Source: CAYMLQ01 sp964390795 (lineage in GTDB: Bacteria > Verrucomicrobiota > Kiritimatiellia > RFP12 > UBA1067). From it: a stretch of 7,332 nt of DNA. Made by a program: the position numbers and the translations under genes. Below, one piece after another: positions 1 through 5,734 of this stretch. The notes below the pieces were generated by a model. It did no database searches, was not told the origin of the DNA, and saw nothing but the letters and a program-made list of their open reading frames with translations. The stretch is from contig CAYMLQ010000308.1 of NCBI GenBank assembly GCA_964390795.1, positions 1 through 7,332 of the forward strand. The letters are read 5' to 3'. The number at the start of each line of letters is the position of its first letter. Within the stretch, counting starts at the first letter, position 1.

Positions 1-229
1 CGAAGCCGAAGAGCGGGGCGACCAGCAGTTTTCCCAAGGCGTTTCCGGAGGTGACCACGGCCCGCGTCCAGCCGTACTCTTGGGTCATGAAGTCGTAGAA
101 GAACGGGAGTCCGTATAAGGCGAAGCCGACGATGCCGAGGAGTGACAGGAAGGCTGTGGCCACCACGTAAGCCTGCGAACCCCGCCACACGGACGAAGAT
201 TCGGCACACGTTCCATTTTCAACTGACAT
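1..229 (-). CDS. MFS transporter, N-terminal fragment cut by the window edge
   Basis: This minus-strand frame is open from an ATG at 229-227 to the left edge, giving 76 codons with no stop. After a polar N-terminus of about 18 residues comes a hydrophobic helix (about residues 20-45, YVVATAFLSLLGIVGFALYG) and then PFFYDFMTQEYGWTRAVVTS. That is the usual ending of TM1 and loop into TM2 in major facilitator superfamily transporters, where a GW(T/S)R motif begins TM2. The next segment (GNALGKLLVAPLFGF) fits TM2. The substrate cannot be told from this part. The start has only a weak GGGG ribosome-binding sequence 6 bases upstream. It lies 129 bases downstream of the acetolactate decarboxylase gene on the same strand, so it could be read from that operon or from its own promoter; no convincing promoter is visible. 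The family call is fairly sure, the subfamily is not known. Confidence 0.7.
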   Translation of the reverse strand, partial: MSVENGTCAESSSVWRGSQAYVVATAFLSLLGIVGFALYGLPFFYDFMTQEYGWTRAVVTSGNALGKLLVAPLFGF

Positions 230-296
230 ATCAACCCCGCTGATAGGTTCACCCTTGACAGGCGTTTAGCGTAAATAAATCAGTGCAGAGAATGCC

Positions 297-313
297 AAAC
301 CGCCGATGGCGGC
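297..313 (-). terminator. weak hairpin after the acetolactate decarboxylase gene
   Basis: A GC-rich hairpin with arms CCGCC (300-304) and GGCGG (308-312) and a 3-base loop lies 47 bases beyond the decarboxylase stop codon. On the minus strand it is followed only by TTT, so it is at best a weak or partial terminator and may let transcription continue into the MFS gene. Confidence 0.25.
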
Positions 314-358
314 GCAAGGAGAAACCCTGACAGAAATGCCCCGGCCGCCTTCGTCGCG

Positions 359-1204
359 TCATTTACGCTGTCGCTCGGAATCGTGAACCTGGCGGTCGAT
401 GTCGCGCTCGACAAGGGGCACGCCCACGGGCGTCGAGAAATCCACCGTCAGGCGCGGGGTCGGGTCAAGGGCGATGGAGAGCGCGTCAGCGCTGAAATCG
501 AGCACGTGGCCGCCTTTCGTGCGGTCGTCCGAGAGGAAGTGCAGGTGGAAGCCGGGCACGCCGATGGAGCCCGGCACAAAGGGCGGGGTCCAGAAGCCGA
601 CGAGGGTGCCGCGCACTTTTTCATACGTGTACTCGTGCTGCTGTTTCGTCGCCTCCGCCAGCGGCCGGTAGGGCTTGGCCTGCTTATCGCAACTGCGCAC
701 CCGGACGCTCGTGAGAACACCCTCCGCGCGGATGGCGTAAAAGATCTGCTTGTCGGCGAAATCCGCTTCCAGCGTTTTGGAAAAGATCTCGAAGGAGGCG
801 ATGTGTCGCATGGTTCGCCGGAGGTCGCTGTCGAAAAGCGTACACGCCCCGAAGGGCATGCGCCGCGTGTCCTCCGGGATCGCGACGGAGCCGTCACCCT
901 TCACCTGGTAAAGGATGCCGTCCAGCAGCACCGCTTCGCCGTCCAGCCCTTCAAAGGTGCCGATGCCGAGCGTGCCTGCGACTTTGAACTGCGCGGCCGT
1001 GAGCGCTCCGTCGTAGTTGCCGCTGAGGATGTAGAGGAATGGCGCGAGCTGGTAGACGGTATCGCGGTCCTGCACCAGTGTGATGGTGGAGCTGCGGCAG
1101 CCGGCACCGAGCAGGAGTGCGGCTGCCAGACACGGCAGCCAGAGGCGGTTGCGGTTGTGGGAGGCGGCTGGGCTTGGAGGGACGCGAGTGACGGTGTTTT
1201 TCAT
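359..1204 (-). CDS. budA: acetolactate decarboxylase, exported lipoprotein form
   Basis: Alpha-acetolactate decarboxylase converts (S)-2-acetolactate to (R)-acetoin and CO2, in the acetoin/butanediol branch from pyruvate. The 281-residue protein carries the family hallmarks: FEGLDGEAVLLDGILYQV (84-101, with Glu90), FYAIR (155-159), VRGTLVGF (197-204) and FHLHFLSDD followed by GGHVLDF. His220, His222 and His233 have the same 2- and 11-residue spacing as the three zinc ligands of the Brevibacillus enzyme. Arg170 and Glu277 probably match its catalytic Arg and tail Glu (inferred). The N-terminus (NRNRLWLPCLAAALLLGAGC) is a lipoprotein signal with lipobox LGAGC, Cys36 being the lipidation site, so the enzyme should be membrane-anchored outside the cytoplasm. 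Exported family members are known in Bacillus relatives. Its ATG overlaps the anti-sigma stop as ATGA and has no Shine-Dalgarno of its own, so translation is probably coupled. Family assignment is sure; export is well supported by sequence. Confidence 0.93.
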   Translation of the reverse strand: MKNTVTRVPPSPAASHNRNRLWLPCLAAALLLGAGCRSSTITLVQDRDTVYQLAPFLYILSGNYDGALTAAQFKVAGTLGIGTFEGLDGEAVLLDGILYQVKGDGSVAIPEDTRRMPFGACTLFDSDLRRTMRHIASFEIFSKTLEADFADKQIFYAIRAEGVLTSVRVRSCDKQAKPYRPLAEATKQQHEYTYEKVRGTLVGFWTPPFVPGSIGVPGFHLHFLSDDRTKGGHVLDFSADALSIALDPTPRLTVDFSTPVGVPLVERDIDRQVHDSERQRK

Positions 1205-2040
1205 GGCTTGCGTTTGATGATGGGTGAGACGGCGTTGGTGGGCACGGCATTAGTCGGAGCGGTGTTGGTCGGTGCGGTCAGCGAGGCGAGCCGCACAGGT
1301 TGGATCATCAGGTCGGCGGGCGGGCGCGAAGGCGCGGCGCTGGCCGACTTGCCTCGTTCGCGCTTTGCAACGTCCTTGGCCGGAGCTTCTGCGCGACTGG
1401 AGGGGAAGTCGCAGGCTGGCGTCGAGGCTTTGGATGCGGGAGCCTCCTTGGCTTTCATCTCACCGTCGGTTCTGACAAGTCGGCGCAACTCGGGCATGCG
1501 CGCCTCGGGCGCGGGCGGTCCGGGATGCGGAACCGGCTCGCTCTTCACCGCGAACGAATCGGTGCGGTGTTCGGAATCTTCCCGAAGACGGTCAGCGGCA
1601 GCGCTTTCCGCGCGCGGCTCTGCAAGAGGTTGGAGGGCAGGCAGGGGGGCTTCGTCGGAGGCTTTTCTGAACTCGATCGAGGTGACGTCGCCGGCGGGTA
1701 CACGTTCGCGCTGGGCGGTCTGGTAGACGGAGCTGATCACGGCGAAGAGGGTGCCGAGCGACGCGACCAAGATCGCAGCTCGCTTGAGACTCTCGTGCGG
1801 GGTATGCCACAGCCACGCCGCGAAGCTGCGCCGCGGCGGCACGACGATGGTCTTCGGCGCGATCCGCAGGTTGCGGTCTTTCGCAAGGCCGCTTCGCAGA
1901 GGCGTCAGGACATGCGCCAGCTCCTCTTTGGCGGCGCGGCAGGCGTCGCAGCCTGCGAGGTGGCGTGTCAGCGCCAGATGCTCCTCGGGCGGCAAGTCAC
2001 CCAGAAGCCAGGCGGTCAGTTTTTCTTCATAAGGGCACAT
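1201..2040 (-). CDS. transmembrane zinc-binding anti-sigma factor
   Basis: This 279-residue protein has the layout of an ECF anti-sigma factor. The N-terminal cytoplasmic domain carries the zinc-binding motif His27-x3-Cys31-x2-Cys34 (HLAGCDAC), preceded by the typical LTAWLLGDLPPEE helix; such ZAS domains bind and hold their cognate sigma factor. One transmembrane helix follows at about residues 87-105 (KRAAILVASLGTLFAVISS). The rest, about residues 110-279, should face the periplasm and is a low-complexity tail rich in Ala, Pro, Glu, Lys and Arg, with no recognisable sensor fold. Near the C-terminus is a triple PTN(T/A) repeat. The ATG at 2040 is supported by a strong Shine-Dalgarno (2048-2053) inside the end of the sigma gene, which it overlaps by 25 bases. 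Its own stop overlaps the decarboxylase start. The signal that releases the sigma factor is unknown. Confidence 0.88.
   Translation of the reverse strand: MCPYEEKLTAWLLGDLPPEEHLALTRHLAGCDACRAAKEELAHVLTPLRSGLAKDRNLRIAPKTIVVPPRRSFAAWLWHTPHESLKRAAILVASLGTLFAVISSVYQTAQRERVPAGDVTSIEFRKASDEAPLPALQPLAEPRAESAAADRLREDSEHRTDSFAVKSEPVPHPGPPAPEARMPELRRLVRTDGEMKAKEAPASKASTPACDFPSSRAEAPAKDVAKRERGKSASAAPSRPPADLMIQPVRLASLTAPTNTAPTNAVPTNAVSPIIKRKP
1231..1275 (-). repeat. three 15-base tandem units encoding (A/V)PTN(T/A)
   Basis: Three in-frame 15-base units (1231-1245, 1246-1260, 1261-1275) encode APTNT, APTNA and VPTNA at residues 256-270 of the anti-sigma factor. The DNA copies differ mostly at third positions, so the peptide repeat appears to be kept or is not very recent. 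It lies in the predicted periplasmic tail. Confidence 0.8.
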
Positions 2041-2573
2041 GGGTCTGCTCCTTCCTCACGGCGTTTCACTTCGGCGGCGAGGGCTTTGACGGCGTGGTGG
2101 AGCAGGTTGCCCACATACCCGCTCTTCTCGCCGACGATCTCGCCGATCTGGTCGTAACTCAAGCCCTGTTGCAGGCGCAAGAGAACCACCTGCTTCTGCA
2201 GCGGCGACAGCACCCCGAGGCAGCCCAGCACCATCCGCTCCTGCTCGTCTGCCCCTGTATCGAAGAACAGGCCCCCGCTGGTTTCGCACGCCTTCTGTTC
2301 CGCGTACGCCGCCAGCAGGCGCTTCTTACGCTCCTCCGAACGGATGAGATCCACGGCTTCGTTGTGTGCGACGCGGTACAGCCAGTTGCGCACCTCGTCT
2401 GTCGGCGCTTCGGCAGGGGGCACGCGCCGCGCGAGTTTGACCAGGGTGTTCTGCACCACGTCTTGGGCGAGCGTGGCGTTGTTCAGCAGGCGGGCCGCAT
2501 AGCGCAGGAGCGGGGCTTGAAATGCCCCGATCACTGCGGTGAGACCGCTCGTTTCTTTGCCACTCTCGTTCAC
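2016..2573 (-). CDS. ECF-type sigma-70 family RNA polymerase sigma factor
   Basis: The protein has the two domains of an extracytoplasmic-function sigma factor. Numbered from the GTG at 2573, region 2 covers about residues 17-84 (FQAPLLRYAARLLNNATLAQ, then DVVQNTLVKL and NWLYRVAHNEAVDLIRSEER); it binds core polymerase and melts the -10. Region 4 covers about residues 121-170 (LSPLQKQVVLLRLQQGLSYD, then QIGEIVGEKSGYVGNLLHHA), the helix-turn-helix that reads the -35. There is no region 1.1 or 3. The frame extends back to an ATG at 2642 (208 residues), but the extra 23 residues are encoded through a GGAAACT repeat (SFQFPAS) and match nothing in the family. Starting at GTG 2573 gives 185 residues, a normal length. 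The gene overlaps the anti-sigma gene by 25 bases, the classic sigma/anti-sigma pairing. Its target promoters, perhaps including its own, are unknown. Confidence 0.9.
   Translation of the reverse strand: MNESGKETSGLTAVIGAFQAPLLRYAARLLNNATLAQDVVQNTLVKLARRVPPAEAPTDEVRNWLYRVAHNEAVDLIRSEERKKRLLAAYAEQKACETSGGLFFDTGADEQERMVLGCLGVLSPLQKQVVLLRLQQGLSYDQIGEIVGEKSGYVGNLLHHAVKALAAEVKRREEGADPCALMKKN
2048..2057 (-). promoter_or_regulatory. Shine-Dalgarno of the anti-sigma gene
   Basis: The minus strand reads GAGGAAGGAG, ending 7 bases before the ATG at 2040. It lies within the sigma coding sequence and fixes the anti-sigma start. It lets the anti-sigma factor be made in step with the sigma factor from one message. 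Confidence 0.75.
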
Positions 2574-2581
2574 AAGGCAGA

Positions 2582-2610
2582 ATGATAGCGCGGATGCGGG
2601 AAACTGGAAA
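2582..2610 (-). promoter_or_regulatory. possible promoter of the sigma/anti-sigma/decarboxylase operon
   Basis: On the minus strand, TTTCCA (2610-2605) and TATCAT (2587-2582) are separated by 17 bases; they match the -35 and -10 consensus at 4 and 5 of 6 positions. The -10 ends 8 bases before the GTG at 2573, so transcription would begin at or just before the start codon and give a leaderless message. The -35 falls inside the GGAAACT repeat. This is a sequence match only; the operon could also be read through from the toroid gene or from an ECF-type promoter not recognised here. Confidence 0.35.
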
Positions 2611-2619
2611 CTGGAAACT
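2599..2619. repeat. GGAAACT heptamer, three tandem copies
   Basis: Three perfect 7-base units, GGAAACT, lie head to tail in the 78-base spacer between the toroid gene stop and the likely sigma start. A 7-base period is not a coding period. When read through on the minus strand it gives the peptide SFQFPAS, which argues that this stretch is not normally translated. Confidence 0.85.
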
Positions 2620-2651
2620 AGGTGAGAGGTTGGGGCGGACATGCGTTTTGA

Positions 2652-4262
2652 TCACAGATTCTTGGGCAGGGAGACGGGAATGTCCTCCGGGTCGGTGACG
2701 GCCGCAAAGACCGCGCTGGGCGCTTCGACAGCCGCCTTGGTTGTGGTTGGCAGGTTGCGGTAATAGACCATCAGTTGGAGGGCTGCGAGGCAGGTGTCCA
2801 TGACCGGCCGGTCGGTGTGTGCGTCGCCGTTGACCCACCAGCCAATATCTGCCGAGTTCCCGTTGCAGTCTTTGACAGCGCCCTTCTCGACAAGCTGCGA
2901 ACTGACGTAGAGCGGCTTCATCATCTTGTTCCAGTTCTCCCAGCGCTTGCCGCCGGAATGGAATTTGCTTTGCGTGGCATAGTAGCAATAGTACTGGAGG
3001 GAGTTTCCTGTCGGGTTGCTCGCCTCAAACGAGGGCTGCCACCGGTCCATGAGGTCGATGGAGCGCCTCACCACAGTCTCGCCGCCGGCACCAAGCAGTT
3101 GCAGGCTGAGGGTGCCGACGCTGGTCAGGCCTCCCTGCCCCGGCCCGGTGTAGCCGAAGCCGCCGTTCGGATTCGCATTGCTCTTGAAGCCGCGAACAGC
3201 CAGTTTTCCTGCCTTCTCCAGACCTTCGACCTTCAGTTTGGCCAATTGGGCGGCCTTGACCGCCTGTACGCACCAGCCCATGTAAGAGGTGTCGTCACGA
3301 TACGTGCCGGTCTCTTTGTCCAAGCCAGGATCCATTTTGTAGTTCCAGCCTCCCGTCGGATGCTGGCCGCTGATGATCGGGACGAGGGCTTTCTCTGCGG
3401 CCGTCTTGACGTTCGGATTGAGCGTCATGCCGTACGCCTCGCACAAGGCGTAGGCGGCGATCGGGTGGGCATATTCATGGCCGTCAGCGCCGTTGAAACG
3501 GCCGTCTGCTTTCTGGTTGCTCAGAAGGTATTCGAGCGCCCGATGCACGGTCTCGCCGAACTCGGTGGATTTGCCGTTGTCGGGCACCTCGCCATGCGCG
3601 AGGAAGGAGAGCAGGGCAAGTCCGGTCATGGCAACTTTCTGGGATTTCCACGAGCCATCGGGCTGTTGGTTCTTCTTGAGCCAGCGCAGCGCGCGCATGA
3701 CGGCGTCTTCGGTCATTTGGTCGCCGTCGTATTTGGCGATAAGTCCGCCGCGCGCCTCGGCGCCGCGGTTGGCGCCGAGGATGCCCGGCAGAATGACGCC
3801 GCTATGGATGTTTCGCACGGTGTTCAGATCCGCAACGGGGGATTGGCTCACCCGTTGGTCGGACAGGGACGTGCCAGCGCCTAAATCCACGTTCGGGGTG
3901 TCAAGGGCGAAGGTGACATCCGCCGGTGCAGTCGGGTCGCACGTTCGCGCGATGTCATTCGGGGGTTCGGTAAGAATGAGCGTGTCCTCGACAGGGAGAT
4001 AGTGGACGGTATAGATGCTGTCTTGATCGGTTTGCCTGTTCGACAGGATCGTCAGCAGGGCGACGGCAAGAACGGGAAGGAGTAGGGCGGCGGCAGGCGC
4101 AGACAGGCGCTGAGCCTCGATCACGGCCTCTTTGTATTCCCGCGAAGAGCGGGGCCGCTGAAGTCCGCCGATCATCCGCGCCATGCGGCGCAGGTAACCG
4201 GGCTCGCGGTAGTCGGGCATCAGATCTCCGAGTTGAAGCAGCAGGCGGGTTGTTGTGCTCAT
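2652..4262 (-). CDS. membrane-anchored prenyltransferase/squalene-oxidase repeat (terpenoid-cyclase-like toroid) protein
   Basis: The 536-residue protein has a cytoplasmic N-terminus of about 54 residues, one transmembrane helix at about 55-73 (APAAALLLPVLAVALLTIL), a linker to about 175, and then an alpha-alpha toroid with repeats of the squalene-cyclase type: ALRWLKKNQQPDGSWKS (191-207), ALEYLLSNQKADGRFNG (242-258), ALVPIISGQHPTGGWNYK (292-309) and a GFKSNANPNGGFGYTG-type unit (358-373). The C-terminal part has YCYYATQSKFHSGGKRWENW (425-444) and ALQLMVYYRNLP (494-505), both typical of toroid proteins found in PVC bacteria. It should face the periplasm. The catalytic DxDDTA motif of squalene-hopene cyclases is absent: the matching spot reads YRDDTS (321-326). 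A binding or scaffold role is therefore more likely than cyclisation; this is inference. The start is the second ATG (4262), which has AGGAGG 6 bases upstream; the ATG at 4277 merely precedes that site. It lies just upstream of the sigma gene on the same strand. Confidence 0.82.
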   Translation of the reverse strand: MSTTTRLLLQLGDLMPDYREPGYLRRMARMIGGLQRPRSSREYKEAVIEAQRLSAPAAALLLPVLAVALLTILSNRQTDQDSIYTVHYLPVEDTLILTEPPNDIARTCDPTAPADVTFALDTPNVDLGAGTSLSDQRVSQSPVADLNTVRNIHSGVILPGILGANRGAEARGGLIAKYDGDQMTEDAVMRALRWLKKNQQPDGSWKSQKVAMTGLALLSFLAHGEVPDNGKSTEFGETVHRALEYLLSNQKADGRFNGADGHEYAHPIAAYALCEAYGMTLNPNVKTAAEKALVPIISGQHPTGGWNYKMDPGLDKETGTYRDDTSYMGWCVQAVKAAQLAKLKVEGLEKAGKLAVRGFKSNANPNGGFGYTGPGQGGLTSVGTLSLQLLGAGGETVVRRSIDLMDRWQPSFEASNPTGNSLQYYCYYATQSKFHSGGKRWENWNKMMKPLYVSSQLVEKGAVKDCNGNSADIGWWVNGDAHTDRPVMDTCLAALQLMVYYRNLPTTTKAAVEAPSAVFAAVTDPEDIPVSLPKNL

Positions 4263-4268
4263 GGTTAG

Positions 4269-4274
4269 CCTCCT
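4269..4274 (-). promoter_or_regulatory. Shine-Dalgarno that decides the toroid gene start
   Basis: A perfect AGGAGG on the minus strand sits 6 bases before the ATG at 4262. It lies directly after the in-frame ATG at 4277, so starting at 4277 would place the ribosome binding site inside the coding region. The downstream ATG is therefore preferred. Confidence 0.85.
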
Positions 4275-4330
4275 CATGGTTTGTGTTCAACCTCATTACG
4301 TTCTTCAAGGCGGTCGTCTTAAAAATGAAT

Positions 4331-4359
4331 TTGCGAAAAGTGACTGAAAACCCTACTAT
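4331..4359 (+). promoter_or_regulatory. possible promoter of the SGNH hydrolase gene
   Basis: TTGCGA (4331-4336) and TACTAT (4354-4359) are 17 bases apart and each matches the sigma-70 consensus at 4 of 6 positions. The start codon at 4369 lies only 9 bases after the -10 box, so the message would be leaderless or nearly so. This agrees with the lack of any Shine-Dalgarno before this gene. It lies in the 106-base divergent spacer; no clear promoter for the toroid gene on the other strand was recognised. Confidence 0.4.
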
Positions 4360-4368
4360 TCAAACTCT

Positions 4369-5694
4369 ATGCATATGAAACACGCATCCATTCTTTTCGC
4401 CAGTCTTGTGGCCCTATCCGGAGCGTCCGCTTTCGCAGCCGACCCGACGCGCATGGAGCCGGCGGGCGGGTGGCAGGTGAAGGTTTCGTGCGGCGAGGTG
4501 TCCGCCGTGCTGACCGTTGAACCGCCGCTCATTGTCGAGGTCGCCGACGAGAAATATGACACGCTGGCCGTGTTCCGGGGGCCGGTCTGGCGGCGCGGCA
4601 CGCCGCTGCTGGGCACCCAAGCCGAAGCGTGCAGCGTGGCCGACGCGCTTGAGCCGGGGTCGCTGACCGTGCGCGACGGCAGCGGCGCCGTGGCGAAAAC
4701 CTACCTGCTCGGAAAGGACTACCAGCTCGAACCGCGCTGGGGCGGTTTCGGCCGGTTGGAGGGCGGCGCGATCCCGGCTGACAAGCCGGTTTTTGCGAGT
4801 TACCGGTATGCGGTGATGCGCCTCGACAGCGTGGTGCTGACGCCGGACAAGAAACTCGCGCTTCGCAAAGGCGTGCCGCACGTCGCCACGCCGCGCCCGC
4901 CGGAACTCGGGGAGGGCGAGACGCGTGTGGGCAACGTTTGGCTGTCCGGGCGCGTGGCACAGCTCGCGCCTGCCATGCTCTTTCCGATTCTGGAGGCCGC
5001 ATACCCCGAGCCTCCTCGCGCGGATCCGGCGGCCGCGGAGCGGCTGATGCCCAGAACGCTCGCCAAGCTGCGGAGCGGTGCGCCGGTGCGGATCCTCGCG
5101 TGGGGCGACAGTGTGACGGAGTGCGTCTATCTGCCGTTCGAGCAGAAGTGGCAGGAGCAGTTCGCAATACGGCTGCGCCAACGCTTCCCGAAGGCGAGCA
5201 TCATCATGCTGTCCGAAGGGTGGGGCGGGCGTACGACGACGGCGTATCGAAACGAGCCGCCCGGCAGTCCGCGCAATTACGCCGAAAAAGTGCTGGCGCT
5301 CAAACCGGATCTGATTGTCTCCGAGTTCATCAACGACGCGTCGATGGACGAGGCGGCTGTGCTGGACAACTACGGTGCGCTGCTCAAGGACTTCAAGCGG
5401 ATCGGCGCGGAATGGGTCATCCTCACGCCGCACTATGCGCGGCCCGACTGGATGGGGCTCAAGCAGGAGGCCGGGATCGATCAGGATCCGCGCCCGTATG
5501 TGCGGGGCTTGCGGCTTTTCGCGGAGAATAACCGCGTCGCGCTGGCGGACGCTTCGCTGCGCTGGGGCCGCCTGTGGCGGCAGGGGTTGCCGTACTCCAC
5601 CCTGCTGATGAATAACATCAACCATCCCGACGAGCGCGGCATGCGCCTGTATGCGGATTCGCTGATGGAACTGTTTGGGGCGGAGAATAAATAA
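4369..5694 (+). CDS. secreted SGNH/GDSL-family hydrolase with an N-terminal accessory domain
   Basis: The 441-residue protein starts with a signal peptide (MKHASILFASLVALSGASAFA, cleavage about 23-24). Residues about 24-215 are beta-rich and match no named domain I recognise. The C-terminal half is an SGNH hydrolase: block I ILAWGDSVTE with nucleophile Ser248, block II SEGWGGRTT with Gly286 or Gly287, block III EFIND with Asn322, and block V NNINHPDERG with His419. The usual Asp three residues before the catalytic His is Asn416, so the acid of the triad is missing at the standard place; Asp421 or another residue may substitute, or a Ser-His dyad may work. Such enzymes are mostly esterases, often removing acetyl groups from carbohydrates; the substrate here is unknown. 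Two ATGs (4369, 4375) are possible starts; neither has a Shine-Dalgarno. The M14 peptidase gene follows 40 bases downstream and is probably co-transcribed. Confidence 0.85.
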   Translation: MHMKHASILFASLVALSGASAFAADPTRMEPAGGWQVKVSCGEVSAVLTVEPPLIVEVADEKYDTLAVFRGPVWRRGTPLLGTQAEACSVADALEPGSLTVRDGSGAVAKTYLLGKDYQLEPRWGGFGRLEGGAIPADKPVFASYRYAVMRLDSVVLTPDKKLALRKGVPHVATPRPPELGEGETRVGNVWLSGRVAQLAPAMLFPILEAAYPEPPRADPAAAERLMPRTLAKLRSGAPVRILAWGDSVTECVYLPFEQKWQEQFAIRLRQRFPKASIIMLSEGWGGRTTTAYRNEPPGSPRNYAEKVLALKPDLIVSEFINDASMDEAAVLDNYGALLKDFKRIGAEWVILTPHYARPDWMGLKQEAGIDQDPRPYVRGLRLFAENNRVALADASLRWGRLWRQGLPYSTLLMNNINHPDERGMRLYADSLMELFGAENK

Positions 5695-5698
5695 TAAG

Positions 5699-5730
5699 CT
5701 CACGCGGAGGCGCGGAGACGCAGAGGAAAG
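5699..5730. repeat. interspersed spacer repeat of the CACGCGGAGGCGCGGAGACG type
   Basis: The spacer between the SGNH and M14 genes consists almost wholly of a GGAG/GCGGAG-rich sequence that translates as LTRRRGDAEE. From memory, this kind of sequence recurs in spacers of many environmental bacterial genomes, where its translation appears as a spurious N- or C-terminal extension (LTRRRGDAE, or SPRLRV on the other strand). It ends in CAGAGGAAAG, which includes the putative ribosome binding site of the next gene. Only one copy is in this window, so its repeat status rests on recall, not on internal comparison. Confidence 0.6.
5723..5726 (+). promoter_or_regulatory. Shine-Dalgarno of the M14 gene, inside the spacer repeat
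   Basis: GAGG lies 8 bases before the ATG at 5735 and supports that start over a TTG at 5675, which would put the SGNH gene's end and the repeat inside the reading frame. The site is part of the interspersed repeat. Confidence 0.5.
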
Positions 5731-5734
5731 CGTG

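Noticed and set aside
255..281. TTGACA at 255-260 on the plus strand as a promoter
   Set aside because: No -10 box at suitable spacing, and no plus-strand gene follows: the next region is coding on the minus strand.
383..1726. A long plus-strand open frame of 447 codons opposite the decarboxylase and anti-sigma genes
   Set aside because: It mirrors GC-rich coding sequence on the other strand, spans two genuine genes with recognisable families, and its translation (rich in Arg, Gly, Ala) matches no family.
2775..3884. A 369-codon plus-strand frame opposite the toroid gene
   Set aside because: Antisense shadow: the minus-strand protein has clear repeats and a transmembrane helix, while this one shows only compositional features.
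4263..4277. The ATG at 4277 as start of the toroid gene
   Set aside because: A perfect AGGAGG follows it and serves the in-frame ATG at 4262.
5675..5734. An upstream extension of the M14 gene to a TTG at 5675
   Set aside because: It would overlap the SGNH stop and translate the spacer repeat as LTRRRGDAEE. The ATG at 5735 has a spaced ribosome binding site.
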